Assembly (NCBI GenBank): GCA_016938425.1 | Contig: JAFGUR010000069.1 | Coordinates: forward strand, 1 to 22,938 | Length of the DNA stretch: 22,938 nucleotides | Direction: 5' to 3' | Source of the DNA: Fusobacteriaceae bacterium | GTDB taxonomy: Bacteria > Fusobacteriota > Fusobacteriia > Fusobacteriales > Fusobacteriaceae | In this document: positions 8,214 to 17,026 of the stretch, one piece after another | Numbering within the stretch: position 1 is the first letter of the stretch | Layout of the letters: every line of letters begins with the position of its first letter | Program-made: the position numbers and the translations under genes | The notes under the pieces: generated by a model | What the model saw: only the letters and a program-made list of their open reading frames with translations | What the model was told of the DNA's origin: nothing | Databases searched by the model: none

Positions 8214-9926
8214 ATGAGATTAATTGAAAAAGAGATTGAAGGTATATTTTTAAACACTATTAAAAATATATATAAAGAAGTGGACTTTGAAAGTGTTCAA
8301 ATACAGGCAACAAATAATGAGAAATTTGGAGATTACCAAACAAATTTTGCAATGGTAAATTCAAAACTTTTAAAATTAAATCCACGAAGCATAGCCCAAT
8401 CAATTTTAGATAATTTAGAAATGAATGATATTATAGAAAAGCTTGAAATAGCTGGACCAGGATTTATAAATATATTTGTTAAAAATGAATTTTTATCTGA
8501 AAAAATAGTGAAAATTGGTGAAGAGAATTTTGAGTTTGATTTTATTGATAGAAAAGGTGATGTAATAATTGATTATTCTTCTCCAAACATAGCTAAAAGA
8601 ATGCATATAGGGCATTTAAGAAGTACAGTAATAGGTGATTCAATAAAAAGGATTTATAAATATTTGGGGTATAATGTAGTAGCTGATAATCACATAGGAG
8701 ATTGGGGAACACAATTCGGTAAATTGATTGTAGGATATAATAACTGGTTGAACCAAGAGGCCTATGGAAAAGAAGCTATAGAGGAGCTTGAAAGAATATA
8801 TGTAGAGTTTTCAAATAGAGCGGAAGAAAATCCAGAGTTAGAAGACTTAGCGAGGGAAGAACTAGTAAAACTTCAACAAGGAGATGAGAAAAATAGTACT
8901 CTTTGGAAGGAATTTATAAGAGTTTCTTTAGATGAATATGAAAAAGTTTACAATAGATTAGATATATCTTTTGATACTTATAATGGAGAGTCATTTTATA
9001 ATGACATGATGCCTGGAATAATAGACTTACTTAAAGAAAAAAATATAGTAAAAGAAGATCAAGGTGCACAAGTAATATTTTTTGATGAAAAGGATAATTT
9101 ACATCCATGTATAGTGCAAAAGAAAGATGGAGCTTTTTTATATGCTACAAGTGATTTGGCAACAATCAAATATAGAAAAGAAAATTATGACATAAATAAA
9201 ATTGTTTATGTTACAGATGAGAGGCAACAAGATCATTTTAGACAAATATTTAAGATAACAGAAATGTTAGAATGGAATGAAGAAAAATCTCATGTGTGGT
9301 TTGGTATTATGAGATTTGCAGATGGTATTTTTTCTAGTAGAAAAGGAAATGTAATAAAATTAACAGACTTGTTGGATGAAGCTGTTAAAAGAGCTTATGA
9401 AATTGTAAATATTAAAAATCCAACATTATCAGAAGAAGAGAAAAGCAATATTGCCGAAGTAGTTGGAGTTGGAGCAGTTAAGTATGCTGATTTATCTCAA
9501 AATAGGCAATCAGCAATAATTTTTGAGTGGGATAAAATACTAAGTTTTGAAGGGAATACGTCTCCATATTTACAATACGTGTATGCTAGAGTTCAAAGCT
9601 TATTGAAAAAAGCAAAAGAGCAAGGAATAGAAGACATTGGGAATAAGTTAAATTTAATAGAAGCTTCAGAGAGAAATTTGGCTTTATCTTTGCTACAGTT
9701 TCCAACAATAGTAATTAGTGCCGCAAATAGTAATAAACCAAATTTAGTAGCAGATTATATTTTTGAAACAGCTAAGAAATTTAATACATTTTATAATGCA
9801 ATACCAATTTTAAAAGAAGAAAATCAAGAACTTTTAAAATCAAGACTTTTACTTGCTAAAAAAACTGGAAAAGTGATAAAAGATGGGTTAGAATTGTTAG
9901 GAATAAAAACAGTAAATAGAATGTAA
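8214..9926 (+). CDS. argS: Arginyl-tRNA synthetase
   Basis: A class I synthetase charging tRNA-Arg; 570 aa. The N-terminal ArgRS-specific domain covers about 1-110 (NEKFGDYQTNFAM, then GPGFINIFV). The HIGH motif is at 131-134 within SSPNIAKRMHIGHLRS. The KMSKS loop appears as FSSRKGNVIKL, the usual degenerate form in bacterial ArgRS. The C-terminal DALR anticodon-binding domain contains SPYLQYVYARVQS. A frame from TTG 8199 exists, but GGGAG (8201-8205) eight nt before ATG 8214 favours the ATG start. It follows the structured RNA and terminator, so it needs read-through, antitermination or an unseen promoter. It lies 30 nt before cheW, so the two are probably co-transcribed. Confidence 0.96.
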   Translation: MRLIEKEIEGIFLNTIKNIYKEVDFESVQIQATNNEKFGDYQTNFAMVNSKLLKLNPRSIAQSILDNLEMNDIIEKLEIAGPGFINIFVKNEFLSEKIVKIGEENFEFDFIDRKGDVIIDYSSPNIAKRMHIGHLRSTVIGDSIKRIYKYLGYNVVADNHIGDWGTQFGKLIVGYNNWLNQEAYGKEAIEELERIYVEFSNRAEENPELEDLAREELVKLQQGDEKNSTLWKEFIRVSLDEYEKVYNRLDISFDTYNGESFYNDMMPGIIDLLKEKNIVKEDQGAQVIFFDEKDNLHPCIVQKKDGAFLYATSDLATIKYRKENYDINKIVYVTDERQQDHFRQIFKITEMLEWNEEKSHVWFGIMRFADGIFSSRKGNVIKLTDLLDEAVKRAYEIVNIKNPTLSEEEKSNIAEVVGVGAVKYADLSQNRQSAIIFEWDKILSFEGNTSPYLQYVYARVQSLLKKAKEQGIEDIGNKLNLIEASERNLALSLLQFPTIVISAANSNKPNLVADYIFETAKKFNTFYNAIPILKEENQELLKSRLLLAKKTGKVIKDGLELLGIKTVNRM

Positions 9927-9956
9927 TAAATGCCTAAAAATTAGGAGGGAACAAAG

Positions 9957-10442
9957 ATGGATCAAGTAAAGAAAACGGTAGAAGAAATACAAGTAGCAGT
10001 ATTTATGTTAAACAACACGTATTATGGAGTGCCTATATTACAAGTTAAAGAAATTGTAAAAATGACTGAAATAACAAAGCTTCCAAATACTCCTGATTTT
10101 GTACAGGGGATAGTTAATTTAAGAGGAGAAATAATTCCAATTATTGACATGAGAAGAAGATTTGGACTTCCAGATATTGAAATTAATGAAAACTGGAAAA
10201 TCTTAATATTAAAATCTGGAGAAGTTTTATTTGGAGTAATGGTAGATCAAATTTCTGAAGTAGAGAAAATACCAACATCATTGATAGAAAACCCTCCTAA
10301 AATAGTAGCAGGAGTAAACGGAAAGTTCATAAGTGGAATTGCAAAAACTGAAAATAGACTACTTATTTTACTTGATGTTGAAAGAATATTGTCTGATGAA
10401 GAAATAGAAATGTTACAAGGAATAGAAGAAACAGAATTATAA
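9957..10442 (+). CDS. cheW: CheW-type signalling adaptor (orphan)
   Basis: 161 aa, essentially one CheW domain. CheW bridges chemoreceptors and the CheA kinase in chemoreceptor arrays. Recognisable segments are the N-terminal VAVFMLNNTYYGVPILQVKE, then GIVNLRGEIIPIIDMRRRFG (about 51-70) and the GVMVDQISEVEKIP hairpin, ending in LLILLDVERILS. AGGAGG (9943-9948) sits 8 nt before the ATG. No CheA, methyl-accepting receptor, CheR or CheB is in the window, and the neighbours are argS and rapZ. It could be a stand-alone adaptor feeding another kinase, such as the receiver-kinase encoded at 17027, but that is speculation. A terminator follows at once. Confidence 0.9.
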   Translation: MDQVKKTVEEIQVAVFMLNNTYYGVPILQVKEIVKMTEITKLPNTPDFVQGIVNLRGEIIPIIDMRRRFGLPDIEINENWKILILKSGEVLFGVMVDQISEVEKIPTSLIENPPKIVAGVNGKFISGIAKTENRLLILLDVERILSDEEIEMLQGIEETEL

Positions 10443-10444
10443 TT

Positions 10445-10466
10445 GGCGGATATTTATCCGCCTTTT
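10445..10466 (+). terminator. Intrinsic terminator after cheW
   Basis: GGCGGAT (10445-10451) pairs with ATCCGCC (10456-10462) around ATTT, followed by TTTT. It is a GC-rich, perfect 7-bp stem. Only 26 nt separate it from rapZ and no clear promoter fits there, so partial read-through into rapZ is likely. Confidence 0.8.
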
Positions 10467-10492
10467 CACTATATAAATTTAAGAGGTGCAAA

Positions 10493-11350
10493 ATGAAAGA
10501 AGAATTGATTATTATAACTGGAATTTCTGGAGCAGGAAAATCTACAGCAATAAATTTTTTTGAAGATAGAGGTTATTTAGCTATAGATAATTTGCCTGTG
10601 ATTTTTTTACCAAAACTTTGTGAAACTTATGGAGATAATAAGAAAAAGGTTCCTAAGTTAGCAGTTGTAATAGATTTTAGATCATATGAAGATGTATCTG
10701 AAGTTTTTTCTGCACTTTTAGAGTTAAAAAAAATGCAAATAAAATACAAAATACTTTTTTTAGATGCAAAAAGTGAAGTTATAATTAGTAGATTTAATTT
10801 AACAAGAAGAAAGCATCCTATAAGAGAATTTACAACTTTAAATGAAAAAGTAAATGAAGAAAAAAGTAGGTTAAGTGATTTAAGAATTAAGGCTAATTTT
10901 GTAATAGATACTTCGGAGTTAACACAGAAAGAATTAGTTGAGCGCCTAGAAGAATTTTCAGAGAGTGGAGAAAAACAATTAACATTAAGCATATTCTCCT
11001 TTGGGTTTAGACACGGACTTCCTATTGCAATGGATTTACTATTTGATTTAAGATTTTTACCAAATCCTTATTATATACCTGAGCTAAAAGAAAAAACAGG
11101 GAATCAAAAGGAAATAAGAGATTATGTAATGGGTTTTGATGAGAGTAAAGAGTTTTTTAAAAGACTTACAGATATGTTAGATTATTTAATTCCTAAGTAT
11201 ATAAAAGAAGGAAAATCTCATTTGACTATAGGTATTGCATGTACAGGAGGGAAACATAGGTCAGTTACTTTTGTAAATGAACTATATGACTATTATAAAA
11301 AAAGCAATACTTTTGAGGTAATGAAACATCATAGAGATGTAGAAAAGTAG
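10493..11350 (+). CDS. rapZ: RapZ/YvcJ family nucleotide-binding protein
   Basis: A 285-aa cytosolic P-loop protein. Walker A is GISGAGKS at 10-17 and a VVIDFR segment follows near 55-60. The C-terminal domain has the family signatures FSFGFRHGLP, FLPNPYY and CTGGKHRSV. In E. coli RapZ is an RNase E adaptor that controls the glmZ sRNA; in Bacillus YvcJ binds nucleotides and affects competence. Which role applies here is unknown. The usual Gram-positive neighbours yvcK and whiA are absent, but uvrC follows at 10 nt. AGAGGTG precedes the ATG. Intact, normal length. Confidence 0.95.
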   Translation: MKEELIIITGISGAGKSTAINFFEDRGYLAIDNLPVIFLPKLCETYGDNKKKVPKLAVVIDFRSYEDVSEVFSALLELKKMQIKYKILFLDAKSEVIISRFNLTRRKHPIREFTTLNEKVNEEKSRLSDLRIKANFVIDTSELTQKELVERLEEFSESGEKQLTLSIFSFGFRHGLPIAMDLLFDLRFLPNPYYIPELKEKTGNQKEIRDYVMGFDESKEFFKRLTDMLDYLIPKYIKEGKSHLTIGIACTGGKHRSVTFVNELYDYYKKSNTFEVMKHHRDVEK

Positions 11351-11360
11351 TGGATAAATT

Positions 11361-13145
11361 ATGTTAGAAATTGTAAAAGAGTTTCCAGATAATCCTGGCG
11401 TATATTTAATGAAAAAAGAAGGAGAGATAATATACGTAGGAAAAGCTAAAAATTTACAAAAACGGGTAAGTTCATATTTTAATAGAGAGCATCAAGATAA
11501 TAAAACTAAGGAATTAGTAAGAAAAGTTGAAAAAATTGAATATATTATATGTAACTCTGAAGCAGATGCGCTTATTCTTGAAAATAACTTAATTAAAAAA
11601 CATCAACCTAAATATAATATTTTACTTAAAGATGAAAAAACGTATCCTTATGTAAAAATTAGTAAAGAGAAGTTTTCTAAAATAGAAGTGATCAGGACAA
11701 CAAAGTCGTTTGAAGATAAAAATTCTAATTATTTTGGACCTTATCCTTTGGGTATATATGGATGGATGAAAGTATTAAAGAAAACTTTTCCAATAAGAGA
11801 TTGTAATAGAGATATGAATAAAATATATGATAGACCTTGTTTAAAATATCATATGAAATTATGTTTAGGACCATGTGTATATAAAAATATAGAAAAAGAA
11901 TATGAAGAAACAATGAGAGAATTAAGGGATTTTTTAAGAGGAGATATAAAAAAAGTACTCTTATTTTATAATGAAAAAATGCAAGAATCAAGTGGAAATA
12001 TGGATTTTGAAAGAGCAATTTTATATAGAGAAAAAATAAAAGAAATTGAAAAATTGAAACAAGGCCAGATTTCGGAATTAGGAAAAGATTTGGATGAAGA
12101 CATTTTTGTATATAAAATAGAAAATGTTAGACTTTTTATTTGCGTTTTAACCATAAGAGAAGGTAAAATAGTAGGGAAGCTATCACTTAATCAAGAAATA
12201 GATGAGCTTTATAAAGAAGATATTTTTATTAATATAGTTACAGATTTTTATAGTAAACATCCTATGCCTAAAAATATTGTTTTTGAGGATAAAGATGAAG
12301 AAAATTCTACTCTTTTAGAAAATTGGCTTTTATTAAAAGAAGAAAAGACTAGAAAATTATTTTTTCCAAAAATTAAAAGTAGGAAAAAAGAACTGGTGGA
12401 GATGGCTCTATTAAATCTAGAAAAAGATATAGAAAAATATTATAACAGTAAGAAAGTCTCAGAAGAGGCTTTAGTTGAATTGTTTAAGACATTAAATTTG
12501 AAAAAATATCCAAGGCGAATAGAATGTTATGACATATCAAATATCCAAGGGAGTGACGCAGTAGCTTCCATGTCTGTTGCTATAGATGGGAAAAAGAAGA
12601 GTTCAGAATATAGAAAGTTCAAAATTAGGACTAAATCAACTCCTGACGATTTTGAAATGATGAGAGAAGTTATGACAAGAAGATTTAGTAAATTAGAAGA
12701 AAAAGACTATCCTGATTTACTTTTAATTGATGGTGGAAAGGGGCAATTAAATGCTTGTGGAGAAATTATTTATAATTTAGGTTTGTATGGGAAGATAGAA
12801 CTTATAAGTATTGCTAAAAGAGAAGAAGAAATCTTTAAACTAGGAGAAAGTGAACCTTATATTTTTAGTAAGAGAGGGGAAACATTAAAAATACTTCAAA
12901 GATTAAGAGATGAAGCCCATAGATTTGGAATTACATATCATAGAAAATTGAGAAGTAAAAGAGTTATAAGTAGTGAACTTGATAAGGTAGAAGGAATTGG
13001 GGAAAAAAGACGTAAGGAACTCTTGAAAAGATTTGGAAGTGTTCAAAAAATAAAAGAAGCTTCTTATGAAGAACTTAGAGAAATTATATCTGATAAAGTT
13101 ATAGAAAATTTGAATAAAGTTTTAAAAGGGGATGTTGGAAATTAA
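11361..13145 (+). CDS. uvrC: Excinuclease ABC subunit C
   Basis: The dual-incision nuclease subunit of nucleotide excision repair, acting with UvrA and UvrB; 594 aa. The N-terminal GIY-YIG nuclease has GVY at 13-15, YVG at 25-27, Arg35 and Glu74. Four cysteines at 148, 160, 168 and 172 have the 12-8-4 spacing of the iron-sulfur cluster described for UvrC. The UVR (UvrB-binding) motif is around 194-229. The RNase H-like C-terminal nuclease shows Asp391 (YDISNIQGSDA) and Asp457 (LLIDGGKGQL). A helix-hairpin-helix DNA-binding domain ends the protein (VEGIGEKRRKELLKRFGS). The ribosome binding site is weak, so translation may couple to rapZ. Its last 14 nt overlap the next gene. Confidence 0.97.
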   Translation: MLEIVKEFPDNPGVYLMKKEGEIIYVGKAKNLQKRVSSYFNREHQDNKTKELVRKVEKIEYIICNSEADALILENNLIKKHQPKYNILLKDEKTYPYVKISKEKFSKIEVIRTTKSFEDKNSNYFGPYPLGIYGWMKVLKKTFPIRDCNRDMNKIYDRPCLKYHMKLCLGPCVYKNIEKEYEETMRELRDFLRGDIKKVLLFYNEKMQESSGNMDFERAILYREKIKEIEKLKQGQISELGKDLDEDIFVYKIENVRLFICVLTIREGKIVGKLSLNQEIDELYKEDIFINIVTDFYSKHPMPKNIVFEDKDEENSTLLENWLLLKEEKTRKLFFPKIKSRKKELVEMALLNLEKDIEKYYNSKKVSEEALVELFKTLNLKKYPRRIECYDISNIQGSDAVASMSVAIDGKKKSSEYRKFKIRTKSTPDDFEMMREVMTRRFSKLEEKDYPDLLLIDGGKGQLNACGEIIYNLGLYGKIELISIAKREEEIFKLGESEPYIFSKRGETLKILQRLRDEAHRFGITYHRKLRSKRVISSELDKVEGIGEKRRKELLKRFGSVQKIKEASYEELREIISDKVIENLNKVLKGDVGN

Positions 13146-13509
13146 GAGTATATTAGTAATAGACGATGAAAGTACAGTGAGAGCATTATTAAAAGAAGTT
13201 GTTTCAGATATGGAGTGTAATTATTTTGAAGCAGCAAGAGCTGAAAAGGGATTAAGAATACTAGAAAAAGAAGAGATTAGTTTAATTTTTTTAGACATAC
13301 AGCTTCCTAATATAAATGGGTTAGATGTCTTGCCTAAAATAAAGGAATTATATCCAAATATTCCTATATATTTAATAAGTGCATTTCATAGCATGGAAGA
13401 TGTTATAAAAAATATGAAAATTGATATTAACGGATTTATACCAAAACCTTTTGATATTCACAAAATAAGAGACATAGTCCAAAAGGAACTAGAAGAGGGG
13501 GAAAAATGA
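13132..13509 (+). CDS. Single-domain response regulator (CheY/Spo0F-like)
   Basis: 125 aa, a receiver domain and nothing else. The acidic pocket is Asp11-Asp12, the phosphoacceptor Asp55 (IFLDIQLP), the switch Ser83 (LISAF) and the invariant Lys105 before Pro (IPKPF). With no output domain it should act by protein contact or as a phosphorelay intermediate. ATG 13132 overlaps the end of uvrC by 14 nt. The AAAAGGGG run is almost adjacent to this ATG; TTG 13135 is an alternative start, and the spacing is unusual for both. The next gene begins in the overlapping ATGA. The likely partners are the kinase and phosphatase encoded downstream in the same unit. Confidence 0.93.
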   Translation: MLEIKSILVIDDESTVRALLKEVVSDMECNYFEAARAEKGLRILEKEEISLIFLDIQLPNINGLDVLPKIKELYPNIPIYLISAFHSMEDVIKNMKIDINGFIPKPFDIHKIRDIVQKELEEGEK

Positions 13510-14543
13510 AAATAAAAGTATTAGACTTAAAAGAAGGGATGATTTTAAAAAATCCAGTTTTCTCTGATAACAAAATATTAATGGAAAAAGGACAAGAAAT
13601 AACATCTAAAAGTATTGAAAGATTAGAAAATTATAAAATTAGTGAGGTAGAAATTTTAGATGGGAAAGAACAAGAACTTAATAAAATTCAGACAGAAGAA
13701 AAAGTAATAAAAGAAGAATTTGAAAAAGTTTATCAAGAAACTAGGGTAAAAGCTAAAGAAGTTTTTACAAAAGCATTAAATGGGAATGTTGATATAAAAG
13801 CTGTAGATACAATGATTATAGACACAATTGCTAATTTAGAAAAAAGTAAAGATATATTTTTGACTTTGTTAAGTATGAGGGGTGAAGAAAATTATTTGTA
13901 CGATCATTCAATAAAAAGTACAATAATTGCATTAAGTATTGGTAAAAAATTGGGATATGATAAAGATCAACTAAGATTATTAGGGAAAGCAGCTTTATTG
14001 CATGATGTGGGAATGTTTTCAATAGATAATGAGATAATCAATAAAAAAGATAAATTGAATGATAAGGAAATGGAAATAATTAGAAAACATACATTAGATG
14101 GAGAGAATCTTTTAAGGAATGAGGAAGAAGTTGTGCAACTTGCAGCTAAATTTCATCACGAAAGAATAGATGGAGAAGGTTACCCAAATAGAGTAAAAGG
14201 TGAGGAATTACCAGAAATAGTGAGGATTATAAGCATAGCAGATATATATACTGCTTTAATATCTTCAAGAGAATATAGAGATGCAAAAGATCCTCAAGAA
14301 GTAATAGCATATTTGATGCAAATGAGTTCAAAACAAGTAGATACAAATATAGTAAAGAAATTACTTGAAAATATGAGTTTATTTTCAATTGGAGCTCAAG
14401 TTAAATTAAGTAATGGGAAAATAGCAAAAGTTGTTAAAGCAACAGATAATCCTTTTAGACCAATAGTAGATACAGAAGATGAAAGAATAGATTTGAATAA
14501 CAAAAAAAATTCACTTATCTATATAATGAGGTTAGTAGTTTAA
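13506..14543 (+). CDS. HD-GYP domain protein with altered HDxGK motif
   Basis: 345 aa. An N-terminal segment (about 1-52, LKEGMILKNPVFS) resembles that of other HD-GYP proteins and is followed by a helical linker. The HD-GYP domain covers about 128-290: His134, His166-Asp167, His195, His217-His218, GYP at 225-227 and Asp246, so the metal ligands look intact. The usual HDxGK lysine is replaced by Met170 (HDVGM). HD-GYP enzymes hydrolyse cyclic di-GMP or related dinucleotides, but some are degenerate signalling scaffolds. A C-terminal beta segment (IGAQVKLSNGKIAKVV) is typical of the family. It overlaps the receiver gene by ATGA. With that separate receiver it may reconstitute the common REC-HD-GYP fusion as two proteins. 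Confidence 0.88.
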   Translation: MKIKVLDLKEGMILKNPVFSDNKILMEKGQEITSKSIERLENYKISEVEILDGKEQELNKIQTEEKVIKEEFEKVYQETRVKAKEVFTKALNGNVDIKAVDTMIIDTIANLEKSKDIFLTLLSMRGEENYLYDHSIKSTIIALSIGKKLGYDKDQLRLLGKAALLHDVGMFSIDNEIINKKDKLNDKEMEIIRKHTLDGENLLRNEEEVVQLAAKFHHERIDGEGYPNRVKGEELPEIVRIISIADIYTALISSREYRDAKDPQEVIAYLMQMSSKQVDTNIVKKLLENMSLFSIGAQVKLSNGKIAKVVKATDNPFRPIVDTEDERIDLNNKKNSLIYIMRLVV

Positions 14544-15517
14544 TGAGAAAGATATTAATTTTACTAGTTTTAGTATTGACTACACTAGGTTGCAATAGAG
14601 AAATTGTTTTGAAGAAAAGTAATGTACTTAAAGCTCCTTATGATGAAAAGCTGATTTCAAAAGGAGATTATAAAGTAAATATATACAGGTTGAAATACCC
14701 AAAAGACCTTAAGGGAAAGCAGGATTTTTTTGAAGAATTTAATATTTTAATTCAAAAATATTATTTAAAAGGTGAAAAAGTAAATTTTTTAATAAGTGAA
14801 GATTTGTATAAAGATATAAACTTTATGAGCACTACTTTTTTACTTTCAGAAGAGAAAATTTATGAAAAATCGGCATCAACATTAAATGAAGAAGAAAAAA
14901 ATAAACTTTCAGAAGATGGAAGAAGAAAGAATTTAAAATTTTCAGAAACGACTCAAGAATATTTGAATTTTCAAGTAGAGTATCTTTTGAATTTCTTAGA
15001 TAGAGGGAAAGATTATTCGAGCGATAGAATCTATACAGAGAGAGAAAAATCAGCATTAGTAGATGAGATTAAAGACATAAGAAAAAAGAATTTTACTATA
15101 TTTAATAGAGTAACAATTCAATTTATACTTGAAATTGAAAAAGCTTATGTTGAAGACAAAAAAGATTCTTATTGGGGGAAAAGAGATATTCAAATTAAAA
15201 ATACAAGTCCTTTTGACAAGAGTTTAAGTAATTATTCAATCCCAATATATTTAAAAAAATTAGAAGAAAGTGATATAGAAGCTCTTTTAAAGGAAGAATA
15301 TAAAATAAATGGAAAGGCAATAATTATAGAAAATAATAAATATACAGGGTATAAAAAATTAAATAATGGTTATTTATTTTTTACAGGTGGAAATAAAGAG
15401 TTAAGAAGTTATGAAAAATATGGTTTTAATATCATTGTTAAAGACATTAAACTTGAAGACATGGTTAATTTAGAAAATAGTCTAATGATTAATGATATTC
15501 TTGGAGGTACCAAATAA
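14543..15517 (+). CDS. Lipoprotein of unknown function
   Basis: 324 aa. The N-terminus (MRKILILLVLVLTTLGC) is a short, strongly hydrophobic signal peptide ending in a lipobox-like TLGC, so Cys17 should be lipidated. The rest is hydrophilic and Lys/Glu-rich, with alternating helical and beta stretches and no motif I recognise. ATG 14543 shares its A with the TAA of the HD-GYP gene, and its own TAA shares an A with the next ATG, so it is translated as part of the signalling cassette. A plausible but unproven role is an envelope sensor or client of that cassette. It looks intact. Confidence 0.8.
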   Translation: MRKILILLVLVLTTLGCNREIVLKKSNVLKAPYDEKLISKGDYKVNIYRLKYPKDLKGKQDFFEEFNILIQKYYLKGEKVNFLISEDLYKDINFMSTTFLLSEEKIYEKSASTLNEEEKNKLSEDGRRKNLKFSETTQEYLNFQVEYLLNFLDRGKDYSSDRIYTEREKSALVDEIKDIRKKNFTIFNRVTIQFILEIEKAYVEDKKDSYWGKRDIQIKNTSPFDKSLSNYSIPIYLKKLEESDIEALLKEEYKINGKAIIIENNKYTGYKKLNNGYLFFTGGNKELRSYEKYGFNIIVKDIKLEDMVNLENSLMINDILGGTK

Positions 15518-17007
15518 TGGGAGTAGCCATAACCATTGTATTTGCTTTGATAATAACAGGATTACTTATAAAAAGACAAAATGAAATAGCTTTAGAAGAA
15601 ATGGAAAACTTGATACATAGTATTTCTACAAGAGATACCAATCCTTTAATAAGAGATGAGCTTAAAGATGAGTATGAAGAACTTATTAATGACATTAAAG
15701 AACAAGAAAAAGCTTTAAATGAATCTATTAAAGAAATAAATGTTTATCAAAGAGAGTTAAACGTAGCATATAAGAGTGTTCTAGCTAAGACAACAGAATT
15801 AGAATACTCTAATACAATACTAGAAAAAAGAGTAAATTCTTTATCTCAATTAAACGCTATAGCACAAACAGTTCTTTCAGAATTAGATCTTGATAAAATA
15901 ATAGGAATTATTTTAGATGCATGTTTTGTTTTAGCTGATGTAAAAAAAATAGCACTTTATCTATGGGAAGATGATAGATTAGTTAATAAAGTTTTTAAAG
16001 GAAATATTAAAGGTATCAGAAACTATAAAGTTGCAGAGCAAACTAATAGAGATCAGTTGTATGAAAAAATATTAAAAGAAATCGAAGAGAATGATGAGAA
16101 AGCTATATTTTATAAACTAGCTTTAAAAGGGAAAGACATAGGAGTTATATATATAATAAATGAAATCGAAGAGAATGATGATATGGAAGAAGCTAATTAT
16201 GAGACAATTTCGAATTTAGCAATGCAAGTAGCCATAGCATTAAATAATTCTATTATGTATTCTGAGTTGTCAATAAAAGAAAGAATAGCTAAAGAATTGT
16301 CAATTGCTGCAAATATTCAAAAGAATCTTTTACCTAAGGATACTAAATTAGGGTTTCATATAGATTTATCAGAATTTTTTCAGCCAGCAAAAGAAATTGG
16401 TGGAGACTATTATGATTATAACTTTATAGATGATAATTCAGTATTCTTGACTATTGGAGATGTTAGTGGGAAGGGAATTCCAGCAGCACTTTTAATGACA
16501 AGTATTAGAGCTACATTAAAATCTCTTTGCTACACATATAATTCTGTAGATGATATGCTTATAAAATTGAATAATTTCATGTGTAAAGATATGAATGATG
16601 AAATGTTTGTAACGATTTTTCATAGCCATTTTGATAATAATACAAAAGTTCTTACATATTCAAATGCGGGGCATAACCCTTTACTAGTTTACAGGGCTAG
16701 AGAAGTAAGGGTAGAAGAAGAAAATGTTAAAGGATTAGCAATAGGTTTTTCTGAAGGGTACAAATATAAATTAGGTAAAATAAAATTGAATGAAGGAGAC
16801 ATTCTTTTATATTATACTGATGGGGTTACAGAGGCAGAGAATAAAAATAAAGATTTGTTTGGGATAGAGAGGCTTAAGAAAGTATTTTTAGAAAATAGCT
16901 ATAAGTCTGCTCAGCAAATAAAAGAAGAAATACTAAAAGAGATTGAGGTTTTTAAAGAAGGTCATGAGCAAGTAGATGACATAACATTACTAGTTGTAAA
17001 AATATAG
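15517..17007 (+). CDS. Membrane-anchored GAF-PP2C (SpoIIE/RsbU-type) serine phosphatase
   Basis: 496 aa. One N-terminal transmembrane helix (about 3-18) anchors it, followed by a coiled coil (about 45-110), a GAF-like sensory domain (about 110-250) and a C-terminal PP2C/SpoIIE phosphatase (about 260-496). Metal-binding acidic residues are visible in GGDYYD (Asp297), GDVSGKG (Asp315), YTDGVTE (Asp435) and DDIT (Asp488); SNAGHNP is also typical. Such phosphatases dephosphorylate STAS-domain antagonists in partner-switching control of sigma factors (RsbU, SpoIIE). No STAS protein, anti-sigma kinase or sigma factor is present in the window, so the substrate is unknown. GGAGG precedes the ATG, which overlaps the lipoprotein stop. 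Confidence 0.92.
   Translation: MGVAITIVFALIITGLLIKRQNEIALEEMENLIHSISTRDTNPLIRDELKDEYEELINDIKEQEKALNESIKEINVYQRELNVAYKSVLAKTTELEYSNTILEKRVNSLSQLNAIAQTVLSELDLDKIIGIILDACFVLADVKKIALYLWEDDRLVNKVFKGNIKGIRNYKVAEQTNRDQLYEKILKEIEENDEKAIFYKLALKGKDIGVIYIINEIEENDDMEEANYETISNLAMQVAIALNNSIMYSELSIKERIAKELSIAANIQKNLLPKDTKLGFHIDLSEFFQPAKEIGGDYYDYNFIDDNSVFLTIGDVSGKGIPAALLMTSIRATLKSLCYTYNSVDDMLIKLNNFMCKDMNDEMFVTIFHSHFDNNTKVLTYSNAGHNPLLVYRAREVRVEEENVKGLAIGFSEGYKYKLGKIKLNEGDILLYYTDGVTEAENKNKDLFGIERLKKVFLENSYKSAQQIKEEILKEIEVFKEGHEQVDDITLLVVKI
16078..16181 (+). repeat. Pair of 20-nt direct repeats inside the phosphatase gene
   Basis: GAAATCGAAGAGAATGATGA occurs at 16078-16097 and again at 16162-16181, 84 nt apart and in the same reading frame. 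Both copies encode EIEEND. They lie in the GAF-like domain. Confidence 0.8.
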
Positions 17008-17026
17008 TTTTGGGAGTTGAATTATA

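Noticed and set aside
11725..12154. Two - strand open frames inside uvrC
   Set aside because: They overlap conserved UvrC coding sequence including the Fe-S cysteines and UVR motif, and show no independent signals.
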